From: Cylindrobasidium torrendii FP15055 ss-10
Lineage: Eukaryota > Basidiomycota > Agaricomycetes > Agaricales > Physalacriaceae
Length of the DNA: 64,000 nucleotides
Reading direction: 5' to 3'
Assembly: GCA_000934385.1 (NCBI GenBank)
Contig: KN880433.1
Location: forward strand, 1 to 64,000
This document shows positions 1 to 10,866 of the stretch, in pieces. Each line of letters starts with the position of its first letter. Positions within the stretch are counted from its first letter, which is position 1. The notes under the pieces are model-generated. The model had not been told where the DNA came from. It made no database searches and was given only the letters and a program-made list of their open reading frames with translations. Position numbers and translations under genes: made by a program.

Positions 1-785
1 ACGAAGGAACATGCATGTTAGCATGTCCTTATAAAGGCCCTCCCTGATCCGTGGGCAACAGGAACAAGCACGATTGCGCAGCCACTCGGTACACCTCTCG
101 TGGGCCAAAATTCGGAATCCTACATATTGATTCTGTAAGTCCGGAATCCCATGGGAACCCAGTGGGAATCCCTCACATCCATGGTATGTTGTTCCAACCG
201 GTCGAAATAGCGGTGAGGCAGTTCTGACCTTATTCCAAACAACCAAAATAGCGGTGATCGCTGGCAACCTCCGGAACCTCTCAAAATCATTTTCAGGATT
301 TAGTGATGATGGTATACCAATGCGCCGCGCACCAGGTCTTGTTACTAGCGCGCCTCCCTAAAAAAACTCTCTTCGACTTGGACTTCACCAAGATTGGCTA
401 ACTTCGCGCGGGAACTTACATAGCCTTGCTCACTTTTGTCTGAAGAGGATGTGACGGTCTGGTCATTTCTGACGAAGCATGCATAGCATCCATGTCAGGC
501 AACTTCAAGTGCGTGTTCATGAATCCCGGCCTCCACGATGAACTGGTAGTGATTACGAAGTACCTCACAACAACCTCATTACAAGTGACATGATGTCGGC
601 CTGCAGATGTAGCGCTTTGATTCTGAACTGGCGTTGATGATCAACCGAGGGATTGCCATTGGGTTTGAGGCTGCATTTGGGAGTTGTGTCTGGGTCGTAA
701 ACTGATACAGTTCAAATTGATGTGCAGAAAGGGATTGCATGGTTCATAATACATAGACGAGGATATAAGTCAGATGTACACGAGC
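1..785. other. Intergenic, no gene seen
   Basis: No convincing coding frame is present on either strand. The only internal repetition noticed is a short motif AAATAGCGGTGA-like occurring near 200 and near 245. The right part is the 3' flank of the RPS26 gene, which is transcribed leftward. Confidence 0.6.
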
Positions 786-1475
786 TCATGCCTTGGCCGC
801 AGCCTTGGCATCCTCGGCGGCAGCGACGGCGGGGTTGACCTTCTTGCCGTCCTTCCAGCGGATACGAGGAGGGGGTGCACGGTTCCTGCGACCCTCGCGA
901 GACCTCACACGGACGACTGCAGAGAAATAAATGGGAGAATTCGAGCGAACAGCTAATCACGCACCATGCGAGTGGATGGCGCAGGAGACACAGTAGCAGA
1001 TTTTGATGTACAGCTTGGGGATGGCGTACTCTGTGGGGATGAGGAAGATCAGCGCTGATAAGTCGAGCAAGCTGGGAGGACGCACCCTGGTAGATAGAAG
1101 CCTCGCTGATATCCCTGACGGCAGCACTCTCAACCATGTTCCTCACAGTGAATCTCTTGATGGCCTTGTCCTTGGGCACGCAGCGCGAGCAGTTCGAGCA
1201 GCGCATAAAGGTGGTGTGGCCACGACCCTTCTTGTTGCGGCCGCCGCTTCTTCTTTTCTTTGTCTGCGCCGAGAGTTAGCGGCCCGTTCGATGCATGTAG
1301 AGCGGGGGAGGCGGGATCCAGGCGGAGAGTGGGCGGGGAAAACGGCGAAAGGTCATCCATAGTGTATCCAAGCCATCCAACGCGATTTTCTTCCAAAATC
1401 GCCCGCAATCGTACCCATCGTCCATCGTCCGCCCCACAGAGTGTGATTCCGACATCGTAGGGGCGTACTCACCAT
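786..1475 (-). CDS. RPS26: 40S ribosomal protein S26e
   Basis: Structural protein of the small ribosomal subunit, acting in the cytosol at the mRNA exit channel. Four exons can be read on the minus strand: 1475-1473, 1263-1086, 1030-965 and 916-786, giving 125 residues, close to the 115-120 usual for eukaryotic S26. The N terminus starts MTKKRR; the zinc-finger cysteines of the family are visible as [17 protein letters not shown] and later [13 protein letters not shown]. The stretch [16 protein letters not shown] is the highly conserved core. The tail is [13 protein letters not shown] followed by an Ala/Lys-rich end. The first coding exon is only the ATG, immediately followed by GTGAGT. Reading frame is kept across all three introns. 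Identification is very secure; only the exact first intron acceptor is inferred. Confidence 0.96.
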
Positions 1476-1783
1476 ATTTGTGGTCGTCGAGAGCGTGTGC
1501 TAGGGTGGACTGGGCCAGAAAAGCAAGAAAAACGACAGGTCAGATCGGCCCGGGGTCCGCATATGACGCATGGCACCGCCACAGAGAACAATGGTTTATT
1601 TGTGCCCAGTTTGTGCCCAGACGAGAACAATAAGAGTTCGTGCCAGGATAAAACTCGCGTGGACTATGATGGACGCGCATCTCTCTTCTCTTCTTACTCT
1701 CACGGGCCAGGCGCTCCTCATCTCTTGGACATTTGCACCAACGTTGACGTTTTTGCCCTTTCACGACCAACCTACCACACATC

Positions 1784-2745
1784 ATGCTCTACCTCTTTTA
1801 CTTCGCCATCGCCACTCTTTTCGCCGCTGTGCGGGCCCGCCCATTCAACATCAATGACACTCTTCTACTGGAGAATGCGGAGCTAGCTCAGCAACGCAAT
1901 GTGCAGTTTGCCAGTCTTTCCGCGGATGATTCGTGTGAAGGTGCGTGTCCATGATCCCATATTGCCTTTGGTTGACGATGTCCTAGGCGACGAGAATGCA
2001 TGTATCTCCGGATCTACCGCCCAATGCAACAATGGCAAGTGGTCCCTCACACAATGTGATTCGGGATCATCATGCTTCGCCATTCCGAAGACACAAAAGT
2101 CTGGTGTTGTGCGTGACATGCTCTCCTCATGACTCCATTGTCTAACGAGATTTTCAGAGACTGATTTGTGATACCAATGAACACGCTCTCAGCATCTTCG
2201 AGGCTTCCAAGGCCACTGGGGGTATCTTTGGCAACTCGACAGAGGGCGCCGACTCAGCATCTACCGACAGTGACCACACCATAGTCAGCGCAGCCACAAG
2301 CTCCTCAGCAACCATGACTTCGGCCAGCCCGGACTGTTCTACCAGCGCGGAAACCCAACAGCACTCGGACGTTCTTACCGTCACCGTCACTGTTGATCCC
2401 GCCTCCTCATCCACATCCCAAGAGGCGGTACTTACCGTCACCGTCACCGTCGAGCCAACTTCCGCACCCTCTGCTTCCGCAAGCGTAACCACTATCACGC
2501 CGCCAGCGACTATTGGTGGTTCAAACTCAACACCCAGCTCATCTTCGGCGGAGGCGTCGGCATCTGGAGCGCCCTCAACTATCTCCACATTCGCTACAAC
2601 GGAGACAATATCCCCTTCAGAGGCGTCTGCAGTTGTTTCTTCTGCTGAAGCCAGCGCCAGCACAACGCTCGAAAACACCGCCGTGGCCTCTTCCACGAAG
2701 AGTGTTATAGACCTGAACACGACACGCCCGACGCCAACAGCATGA
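1784..2745 (+). CDS. Secreted CBM19-like (putative chitin-binding) Ser/Thr-rich protein
   Basis: Three exons (1784-1940, 1987-2108, 2158-2745) encode about 288 residues. The first ~20 residues (MLYLFYFAIATLFAAVRA) form a signal peptide. Residues ~50-100 carry a Cys-rich module with the pattern C-x-x-x-CISGSTAQCNNGKWSLTQC...C...C, which resembles carbohydrate-binding family 19, a fungal chitin-binding fold. The C-terminal two thirds is Ser/Thr/Ala-rich and has two short TVTVTV-x-P repeats, typical of an O-glycosylated cell-wall stalk. No catalytic domain is visible. It is probably exported to the cell surface and may bind chitin, but that is inferred from cysteine spacing only. Both donors are GTGCGTG. 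Confidence 0.75.
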
Positions 2746-4072
2746 GCTGACGACACCGTTTGGAAATCCAACTAGACACCGCTGGGCGGTTCACATATAC
2801 GACTTTTGATAATTCGGACGACGTACTCAACGACCTGTAGCTTTACTAACACTGTATAGTACTTCACTTTGACTCGGGCATTTTGTTTACAAACAGGACT
2901 TCTCTGGCATGTTCAATGATCTTCTACGTAAATGGCTAGTACTAGCTCTATCCACCCCATGAGGAGAGGTTGAGCCATGGGCACTGTCTTCCTCTGACCT
3001 TACTCTCCGCGCGGTGGCGTCTCCCCTTCCTGACGAGATTATCGGTAAACAGTCTTGTCTTCAACCACTTACTGCAACGGACATAATCCCTTCGAATATC
3101 TGGCGAGCACATCCGAGTTCTGAGCATATCGAGAGCACTCAGTTAGCCCATGGTCGCCCATTGAAGGCACTTGAGTACTTGAGTCTCCATAGGCGATCCC
3201 TTTCTCCTCCAAACGCTGATTATACAATGCCACGCTATCTGTTGCAGTATAGCCAGAGTATAGCCAAGTCCCAGCGGAAGACGCATCCCGCTTACTCACG
3301 CGCTGTTATCCTCAAACACCGCAAGGTCAACTTGGTTAGCCTTTTTCGGTAATAAGCCTACGGGATGCGCCAGGGTATAGCTTCGGAGACTTCTGCATAC
3401 TACACGGGCGACGGGAAGATACCATGGCCTTACGGTCGTAGTGTGGGAAGAGATTAAGATGATCAAGCTCGTCTAGTTCAACAATTGCATTCAAACGTAC
3501 TAGCTACCGAGGTCATTCCGTTATAATATCGCTATGCGTAAGTACCAAGAGCCTTCTAATGATAGAAGACTTTGTACTCGGGCAACTGGGACCCAAATGA
3601 GAGTAAGGCAAGGTAGCATTGAAGACTGTAAGTGTTACCGTCGGCAGGAGGCCTGAAGGGGATTATTGCAGGCCTTGACATCATCCGAACACGGCTAGAA
3701 GTTCATCCAAAATCCCGTTGCCAAGAGCTCTGCAAGAGCTGCGTCTTATGTCGTTGGAGCTGCTCAAAGTTCTGGGCTGCGCCATCAGTAAGCGCCATCA
3801 GCCAACGTTGCCAATCAGTCGAGGGCGCACCATGCGCTCCTTGCTTTGCTCTTCCATGATCTACTATCTGACCGGCTGCCTCTGCTCTAAGTTTCTCATA
3901 CGCTCTTCCATTGAATTATGGTTTGTTAAGGGAGTGCTTTCAATGGGAACGAGGGCAATTTTCTTCTTTCAGCCCTAGTTATGGTGGCTCCATCATGGAG
4001 CATCCTACTATTGCGCCCGACGAGCGCGTATGTAACCTATAAAGACGGATACTCACTTCATTCGACCCTCCA
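2746..4072. other. Gene-poor interval with possible F-box relic
   Basis: About 1.3 kb without a recognisable complete gene. At about 3012 on the plus strand a frame reads SPLPDEIIG, which resembles the opening of a basidiomycete F-box (LPDEII), but the continuation to 3352 does not keep family similarity. I regard it as a decayed fragment at best. The region just before 4073 is the presumed promoter of the acyltransferase gene. Confidence 0.4.
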
Positions 4073-5624
4073 ATGGACGTCGTTACCCACCATCACTGGT
4101 ATTGGGCCGCCAGTACGCTTATGTCTCTCGCCTCGGCGACGTGCCTCTGGGCAGGCGTCGTCTTCCACCCTCTTTCCAATGTGAAGAAAGCTTTTCGTCT
4201 ATCTATGTTTGCGACACTATGCATCCTCAACATTTGCCTCGTAACGTTCCTCTTCAATGATATCGTGCTGGCCTACGCTGGATGCGCGACATCGATGGCC
4301 TTGCTTTACACTGGACTGGAGGTGTGTATCCATTCGCATATCCGCTTCCCGTAGCGCCAAGGACCTTAGTTGAGAATTCTTCAGATGGAGTTGGAAGACC
4401 CCCATGACATCCAAGGAAGGCTCAAAAGCCACTGCGCTGCCAGAGAAATCAGCCTGAAGCAAGGAGCTTGGGACATGTTATTCAGTGTACGGGGGGTTGG
4501 GTGGGGTGTGTCTCCTCCGTACATGTCATTACCACCATACTCATTCCCATGCACAGAAAACGAGAACCCACACCTCCCGCCGCGGCCATACTCCCACAGC
4601 GTCACAACATCACAATTCATGCGGGAACAGTTCTTCGAGCTTCTGTGCGGCGTGCTCCTTCTCGACGTAGCGTCAATATACAACCGCTCTTCTCCAGCAT
4701 TGACGGCGACTGGCACCTCTTTGCACACCTTTCCGCTGTTCTGGCAGTGTTGCGACCTGATTTCCTATGCCCTCACTTGTAGGCATCCAGTATACATCCC
4801 TACGGACTTCCAACTAACTAATGCAATCAAAATTGACAGACCGGACCGGCATCGCAGTGCTTCATACTGCCCATAGTATGGTCTCCGTGTACTTCAAGTT
4901 ATCGGCCCCGCAGGATTGGGTTCCTGCCTTTGGGTGTGTGGCCTGCCAAATCGATCTGCTCTGAGGTTTTACTTAAAACGATGATACAGTGCGTGGTCCG
5001 ATGCGTATACGCTTCGTCGCTTCTGGGGTCGTGTTTGGCATCAGTTCTTCAGAGGCGTAGGCCCTTTCTTCCCTTATTCACTACGCTCAGATTGTGCTGA
5101 CATATCCAAAGTTCCTCACACGCCCCGCCCTCTACCTCATCAACCGCTTCAACATTCGTCGCCAGTCCAACGCCTCAGCGTATATCCAACTATATACTGC
5201 GTTCTCTCTGTCGGCGTTGATGTTCCTCGTTACGGACTTTGGTATGATGCGTCGCCAGACGGGACTGCAAAGCGTCTGGTTTTTTGCGGCGCAGGCCGTG
5301 GGAATCACCGTCGAAGATACGGTGCTCAAGATGCTCACATCCTACTTCGACTCCTTCGATATGCAGGACGCATCCTGTAAATACCGCACTCTCGAAGCAG
5401 GTAGCCAACCCGTTGTGGAAGATTTGTCGAGAAGAAAGGCTCTATCATGTCGAGCGCGGCAGCATCTACCTTACATCATTGGGTATGCTTGGGTGTTCAC
5501 TTGGTTTCTGTACACATCGCCTCCTTGGATATGGGCTCGTGCTTATGCAGGCTACGTCGACTCCGGCATGAACTTAAGATTCAGCGTCTTGACATGGAAG
5601 CTTGATGCTCGCGACTTTCGGTAG
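4073..5624 (+). CDS. Wax-synthase-like membrane-bound O-acyltransferase
   Basis: Multi-pass membrane acyltransferase of the fungal wax synthase/MBOAT family; members acylate alcohols such as fatty alcohols, sterols or terpenoids. Exon 1 (4073-4321) gives a membrane-rich N terminus starting MDVVTHHHWYWAAS. Exon 2 starts at 4385 and contains the family start region RGVGWGVSPP. Later exons give LHTAHSMVSVYF, PAFGAWSDAYTLRRFWGRVWHQFF, and the segment from 5091 with SNASAYIQLYTAFSLSALMF, all matching the wax synthase domain (conserved RRFWGRxWHQ and the hydrophobic helices). The last helix is YIIGYAWVFTWFLY. The intron before 5091 would be only 34 nt if the best acceptor is used, so that junction is uncertain. 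Substrate cannot be predicted. No biosynthetic cluster partners are adjacent. Confidence 0.8.
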
Positions 5625-5776
5625 CACCCGTCATATACCCAACTGCTCTATACCGATACAATAGACACAGGCAGCACTAATTTGTATACCTGTAACAATC
5701 TATCTTTTGCAAAAGCACTCATCGTCGGACATATGTAGACCTCTGGTTCGGCTGACTGACATTACACAGCCAGTCG

Positions 5777-5785
5777 GATCCAACT
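5777..5785. repeat. Left target-site duplication of the transposon
   Basis: The 9-bp word GATCCAACT occurs here and again at 6383-6391, directly outside the two ends of the inverted-repeat element. The first G could be coincidental, which would leave an 8-bp duplication. Confidence 0.7.
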
Positions 5786-6382
5786 TAGTCCTGTAACCGA
5801 TCGTTATTACACGGCTACGCGAGTGTATATAACGTCCTGCAGTCCTGAGATTTTTTTGGCGGGTGCTCCAGGCGACCCATATATGGGTCGAAGTTAGGCG
5901 ATGTCATCTATTTTCCAAGGCTTCGATATTCAGTTGCCTCATAATACATTTGGTTTATCTCGTGCGCACACCTGCCGCCTTTGCCGAGAGGTTGCTCGAT
6001 GGCGCTGATTGAGGCTCCGGATGAGGCCCATGAAGCAGCCAAGCTCTGTTTAGTGTGTCCTGCTATCCAAGAAGATACATAAGACTCAACAACCTCTGCG
6101 GTACAACTGCTGATTGAAAGACATTTTACTATTGCTCAAATATGGTGGCAATCCGGTCGTATTGGTGTCTTTTGCCTCAGCGCTCAGTCTGTGCCGACAA
6201 TGGGAGAAGAAGGTCGTGCCGGCGAGCGGCATCACTAAAGCCACGCGGGAAGTTGCAGCTTGACATTTCATTTCTGTAAATTGCTCGAATTACAGTCTCT
6301 CGCTGGCTTCTCTAGCTTGTCCCCACCATATACGGATAGGGGCTGGAGCACCCGCCAAAAAAATCTCAGGACCCGGGGACTA
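5786..6382. mobile_element. Short non-autonomous inverted-repeat DNA transposon, copy 1
   Basis: A 597-bp element bounded by TAGTCC at the left and GGACTA at the right, and flanked by the direct repeat GATCCAACT. A perfect 30-bp inverted repeat lies inside the ends (5842-5871 and 6343-6372; core GGCGGGTGCTCCAG). The right copy is 10 bp from its end, the left copy 56 bp from its end, so the left tip seems to carry about 46 extra bases. A perfect 18-bp palindrome CGACCCATATATGGGTCG follows the left repeat (5873-5890). No intact transposase frame is present; a 60-codon frame on the minus strand is shared with copy 2 only because the DNA is shared. An 8-bp duplication would suit hAT, 9 bp would suit Mutator-like elements. 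It is best called a MITE-like element. Confidence 0.75.
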
Positions 6383-6391
6383 GATCCAACT
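6383..6391. repeat. Right target-site duplication of the transposon
   Basis: GATCCAACT, identical to 5777-5785. The following bases (TAGGTTACAC) differ from those inside the element's left end, which fixes the junction. Confidence 0.7.
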
Positions 6392-6529
6392 TAGGTTACA
6401 CTTTCGCGTTCTCCTCGAATGTAGGTAGTCAGAAAAATGTGCCTGATATTCTATGTAGTTCAAGGTAACTCGTACAATTAAATGATAATACAGTAACATC
6501 GAGAGTGTGGTGTCTGAAATGAGCTGCCA

Positions 6530-8649
6530 CTACTTTGCCACCCCAACGCCCACATCCTCAATCTGCTCGGTTTCCTCTTTCTCTGTCTCAATTGCTTCTT
6601 CCTTTGCCGGGCCATCGATATGGCTAGCACGCCTTCTCATCGCGCTGCCCTTCCGCTCCAACAGCCCACTAGTAACCTTCCTCGAGACTGGGTCGCTTCG
6701 AGGACCTCTGCGGCCCTTCTTCTCATCGACACCGTAGCGCTCCGGCCTCTCGGTCTTGATTGCCTCTTCGTTGCGACACACAAACACCATTCCCTCGTTC
6801 TCGCGGTACATCCGGTCCACATCCTCGAGGTGCCTATTCGCCGTCTCCGGATAGAACAAGTAGACAATCTAGGATATGTCAATGCACTGCCAGCGTGTGA
6901 GGGGTGCTACTCACCGGGACGAATGAAGCGTTGAAGGTCATCCAGATCAAGTAGAACTTCCATCCAAGAGACGAGATTCCAAGCGGCGTAACCTGCACAA
7001 CCATGAAGTTCGAGATCCAGTTACTGCCAGTCGAGAGCGCCGAGCCAATCGTTCGCATCGTCAGACTGTTGATTTCGACAGGGTAGAGCCACGGGATGCC
7101 TTGCCAGCAGATTCCAAAGAACACATAGAACAAGAAAAAGAAGGCTGTCGCACCAGCACCGAATCTGCTTTTCGTCTCCGCGTCGTGCACAGAGCCTTGC
7201 GTCTGAGAAAGTAGGCCAGCAATCAAGGCCCAGCACGCAGCCTGCCCAGCAGCACCAGTAATCATCATCTTTCGTCGTCCCGCGCGTTCAATGAGATGCA
7301 GGCCTATGAAAGCAAAGGCTAGGTACGAGAGCGAGTTACACGCAGCAAGTAAGCGAGAGAGGTTGTTCGACAGGCCGACAGAGTTTTGGAGGACCAAAGG
7401 TAAGCTAAGTATATGCGAGCTTAGTGACCTCAAATCCCAGCAAGCACTTTCACTCACTAATAGCTCGTGACATTGATGCCAGCGAGTTGCTGCATCCACT
7501 GTACGCCAACACCGAGGAAAAGACGCTTTATCATACCAGTATTCCCCGTGCGCCCGCGAACGATGTCTGTCCATGTAACTTTGCTGCGCTCCTCTCGTTC
7601 AAGTGCTACCGCGTCAAGAATCTCGTTCTTCATCTTAAGCACGGCAGGGCTGGTCATAGTTGCACCGTTGCCTTCCAGGGCCGCGAGAACGCGCGCGCCT
7701 TCTTGATCATGGCCATGAGCAAGCAGCCAGCGGGGGCTCTCTGGGAGCCATGGCACGGTCGCCAGGATGATAATCGAGAAGAAAAGCTGGAAAGCGATAG
7801 GAAACCGCCAGGACACGCTCCCTTCAGTATACGAAAACGCATAGGTCATCCAATTGGAGAGCGAGAACCCGGCAATGTTCATTCTGAAGAGGGTCAACTC
7901 GGTATGGGGAAGAGAAGAATGCATACATCATTCCAAAAACAATGAGCTTTCCGCGTAGAGCAGGCCTTGTGGTTTCGCTTTGCCAGACCGGCGAGGTCGC
8001 GGTGTTAACCCTGAGAAAGTATGAAAACCAGCAATCCCACAGCAAAAATGGTGGTGCGTACCCATTACCGAGCCCAGTCACAATGCGCGCGACAAGCATC
8101 ATGCGTAAATCGACGGCAGCTGCTTGAAGGACAGAACCAATGGACATAACTATAACGCCAGAAATCAGCGACTTCTTGCGCCCAATCCTATCGCCAAAAA
8201 TGAACGTCGACAGTGCTCCAATGAAGCTAGACGATTGAGGTTGGCAACGCGAAAATGAAGTCGAATCCTCAGACACACCATCCGATATCATACAAGGATA
8301 CAATGAGGCCTTCGGTCGTAGGGTCTGGGTTGCCCATCAACTCTAGGAAATTGGGCGTGACAATAATCCCGCCGAAGACGCCCTGGTCGTAGCCTAGAGG
8401 TACATCAGTGCTGCATATCATATGTTAATTTGAAATTGAATTTGTACCAAAAAGAGTCATCGCTGTTATACAGGCGACACTGACCCACGCATTCAGCTTG
8501 TCTCCCGTGATTCCAAAATGCGGTTTGTTAGGTTCGCCTTTGTCGTCCGCCGTCTTATGTAGAGGGTTGATAGGGTCGCTATTGGTGGAGAGGGTACGGG
8601 ACGATGAACTACGGGCGGAAAGAGAAGCTGGGGGATGGCGGGGCGACAT
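6530..8649 (-). CDS. MFS sugar transporter
   Basis: Plasma-membrane sugar/H+ symporter-type permease of the major facilitator superfamily, sugar porter family. Start is ATG at 8649 (MSPRHPP); several introns interrupt the gene. Family signs in order: YDQGVFGG in the first helix, FGDRIGRKKS between helices 2 and 3, PESPRWLLAHG before the central loop, GVQWMQQLAGIN in helix 7, ERAGRRK, and YPVEINSLTMRTIG. The usual PETKGRTLEE motif after helix 12 is present as YPETANRHLEDVD. Twelve hydrophobic segments can be traced. A basic, charged cytosolic tail of about 90 residues follows, ending at 6530. Substrate is not predictable; the sequence resembles fungal hexose or disaccharide permeases. It lies directly after the transposon copy, whose right end is only about 140 bp past this gene's stop. 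Confidence 0.9.
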
Positions 8650-9184
8650 GATGGTGGTCGCAGATATGAAGTGAATTCCAACACGCGACGCTCTGATCGA
8701 CATTTGGCGTTCTACATCGATCAGCAAGCTCATTTTCCCACGGTATGGCGTGGAGGACATACATGAAGTCAAGAGTCCGGTGTCATGCATTCATGGCTTG
8801 CCATTTGGACATTTGGTCCCATCCATTCAGCGCTTTTGCGACCAGGCTGCAAGTAAAAACATGTCGGAGTCAATTTCAACAATGGTGCGCGTCAGTTTGG
8901 TCGACGGACGACAGTCTCTGATCTTTCTACAAAGAGTTGCATGTCGGCGTGAAAGGATATGAAGATGGTACGGTGCCCGGCTAGCAGGTACCACAGCATA
9001 GAAAAAAGCAAAACGCTCCAAAGTATAAAAACTAAATACATACATTCGCTGTCCTGCGCCTAATTACGGATCCAACATGACAGCCACGGGCGTAAGTACA
9101 GAAAGCAACCACAAGGCGAAAGCAGAATAAGAAGAAAGAAAGTCTAATTGAGCACCATCCGGCGTGCTTGTGCATCACCATCGC
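8650..9184. other. Intergenic between two leftward genes
   Basis: About 535 bp holding the promoter of the sugar transporter on the left side and the 3' flank of the PARP-type zinc-finger gene on the right side. No coding frame or repeat was recognised. Confidence 0.6.
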
Positions 9185-10866
9185 CTACACCTCATCGCTC
9201 ACATCATCGTTCTTCGCCTTCCTCGAAGGTGGCTTCCTGGACGCTGGCTTCTTAGGCGCGGCGGCCTTGGACGCGGGCTGGACAGACATAAGTAAGCCCA
9301 TTGCTGCAAAGACCAGCAGAAATACGACAGACCTTGCGCTTCTTGGCAGCGGGCTCCTCCTCCTCGGCCTCTTCGTCGCTGTCCGACGCCTTGCGCTTGG
9401 CTGCGGGCTTGCGTCCCTTCGGTTTGGGCTTTTCCTCTGACGCAGACTCTTCATCATCATCGTCGCTAGCGTGGATGTTGTCTAGCTCCTTTGAGAAGTC
9501 CTCTCCAGACTCGTCGTCCTACATAATAGTTAGCGCGATGTACAAGGAGCATGAATGATGACTGACGCCTTTCTTTTTCTTTGGCGCTGCCTTCTTCTTG
9601 GGAGCTGCAGTCTTCTTGGGGGCAGCAACCTTCTTCGGGGCAGCTTTCTTCTTTGGGGCGGGCTCATCCTCGTCTGCATCGGAACCTTCCTCATCGTCGT
9701 CCTTAGCCTTCTACGGCGCGATGAGTATGGAGCATGGTCTAACGTCATGAACAAACCTTCGCTTTCGATTTAGCCGGAGCTTTCTTTGGTGCAGCCTTCT
9801 TCTTTGGTGCAGGCTCCTCCTCATCCTCCTCCTCTTCTTCATCATCTGCCTTGGCCTGTCGGGTATGCTATTGAGAACGGGATTATAAGAAACGTGGAGG
9901 ACGCACCTTCGCCTTGGATTTGGCTGGAGCCTTCTTGGGTTCAGCCTAGTGAATGAGTCAGATGGTGGGAATTAAGATCATAGAGGAGACACACCTTAGC
10001 GCGAGGCTTGCGCGCTGGCTTCTTTGGTTCTTCTTGTTCCTCGTCCGCCTCTTCGTCTTCATCCTCCTCTTTCTACATAACATATAAGCATTCGAATGAG
10101 CAACTGTCCATGAGATGAAGAACGAACCTTGGCTTTGGCCCCGCGTGCAGCCTTCTTGGGCTTTTCATCGTCTGCCTTCTTCTTGGTCGCCCGAGCTTTC
10201 TTTGCAGGCTTCTCTTCATCATCGCCCTCGTCTCCGTCGGCTGCCTCTTCCTTACGTGCGCTGTCTGGTATATCCTCGTCGGCGACATGCCCCTCCTCGT
10301 AAGCGGTTTGCACTTTCTTCTGGTTTGCCTCTCCAAGCTCCTCGAAACCGTCAAGGTCGGACGCGATCTCAGTGTCCTTCTTCATGTTCGAAATGACCTT
10401 GGCACTAACGCAGCCCCAGTGCTTCCATTGGCTGTAGAAAACGCGTCAATACCCTTCCGATAAAGTCATAGTGCAGCAAAAGACAGCAAATGCAGAAGTG
10501 GTTGCGAAAGCAAATAGTAGAAGCAGTATTGTGGGATGTAGAAAGGAGAAGGAGGGGTCAGGTGTTGCATGTGATGGCGGCGGATTGAATGTGTCTATGA
10601 TAAGGCCCGCTCCGCGTCCCGTCGTGCCCCGGACAGCACTAAACAGCCAAGAAGTAATCAGGCGAACACTCACAAGCTCTGTTTCCCCTGAAATTCAACA
10701 GTGCTCCCCAGCCTCAGCTCCCCCTTCTTAATCGGCGTTCCGGTGCATGGCTTCGGACCTGCAGCACCTGCATTAGCGCCCACGGCTCTGGCCGCTCAGA
10801 GGCAACATTTCGCGCACCTTTGCATTTGGAACGGTTATTGGGACAAATTTCCAGGCGGTACGGCAT
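9185..10866 (-). CDS. PARP-type zinc-finger protein with Lys/Ala-rich tail
   Basis: Nuclear DNA-binding protein with one N-terminal PARP-type zinc finger. The start is ATG at 10866 (MPYRLEICPNNRSKCK). Exons join to give CKGPKPCTGTPIKKGELRLG, then QSFQWKHWGCVSAKVISNMKK, with the Cys and His ligands of zf-PARP, then the conserved ASDLDGFEELGEANQKKVQ helix. The remainder is alternating acidic stretches and PKKAA/KSKAK basic stretches, resembling histone H1 or chromatin-protein tails, ending KAKNDDVSDEV. No ADP-ribosyl-transferase domain is visible, so this is not a PARP enzyme. Several tail exons look like duplications of one another, each ending in an Ala-Lys pair at the splice site. Role in chromatin or DNA-nick sensing is inference. 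Confidence 0.85.

Noticed and set aside
3012..3352. Open frame starting SPLPDEIIG as an F-box gene
   Set aside because: Only the first nine residues resemble an F-box; the rest keeps no leucine-rich or family pattern and there is no spliced continuation.
5786..6382. A transposase remnant inside the element
   Set aside because: A few residues (VVPASG) recall the hAT C-terminal region, but the match is too short to support, and the frame is not otherwise hAT-like.
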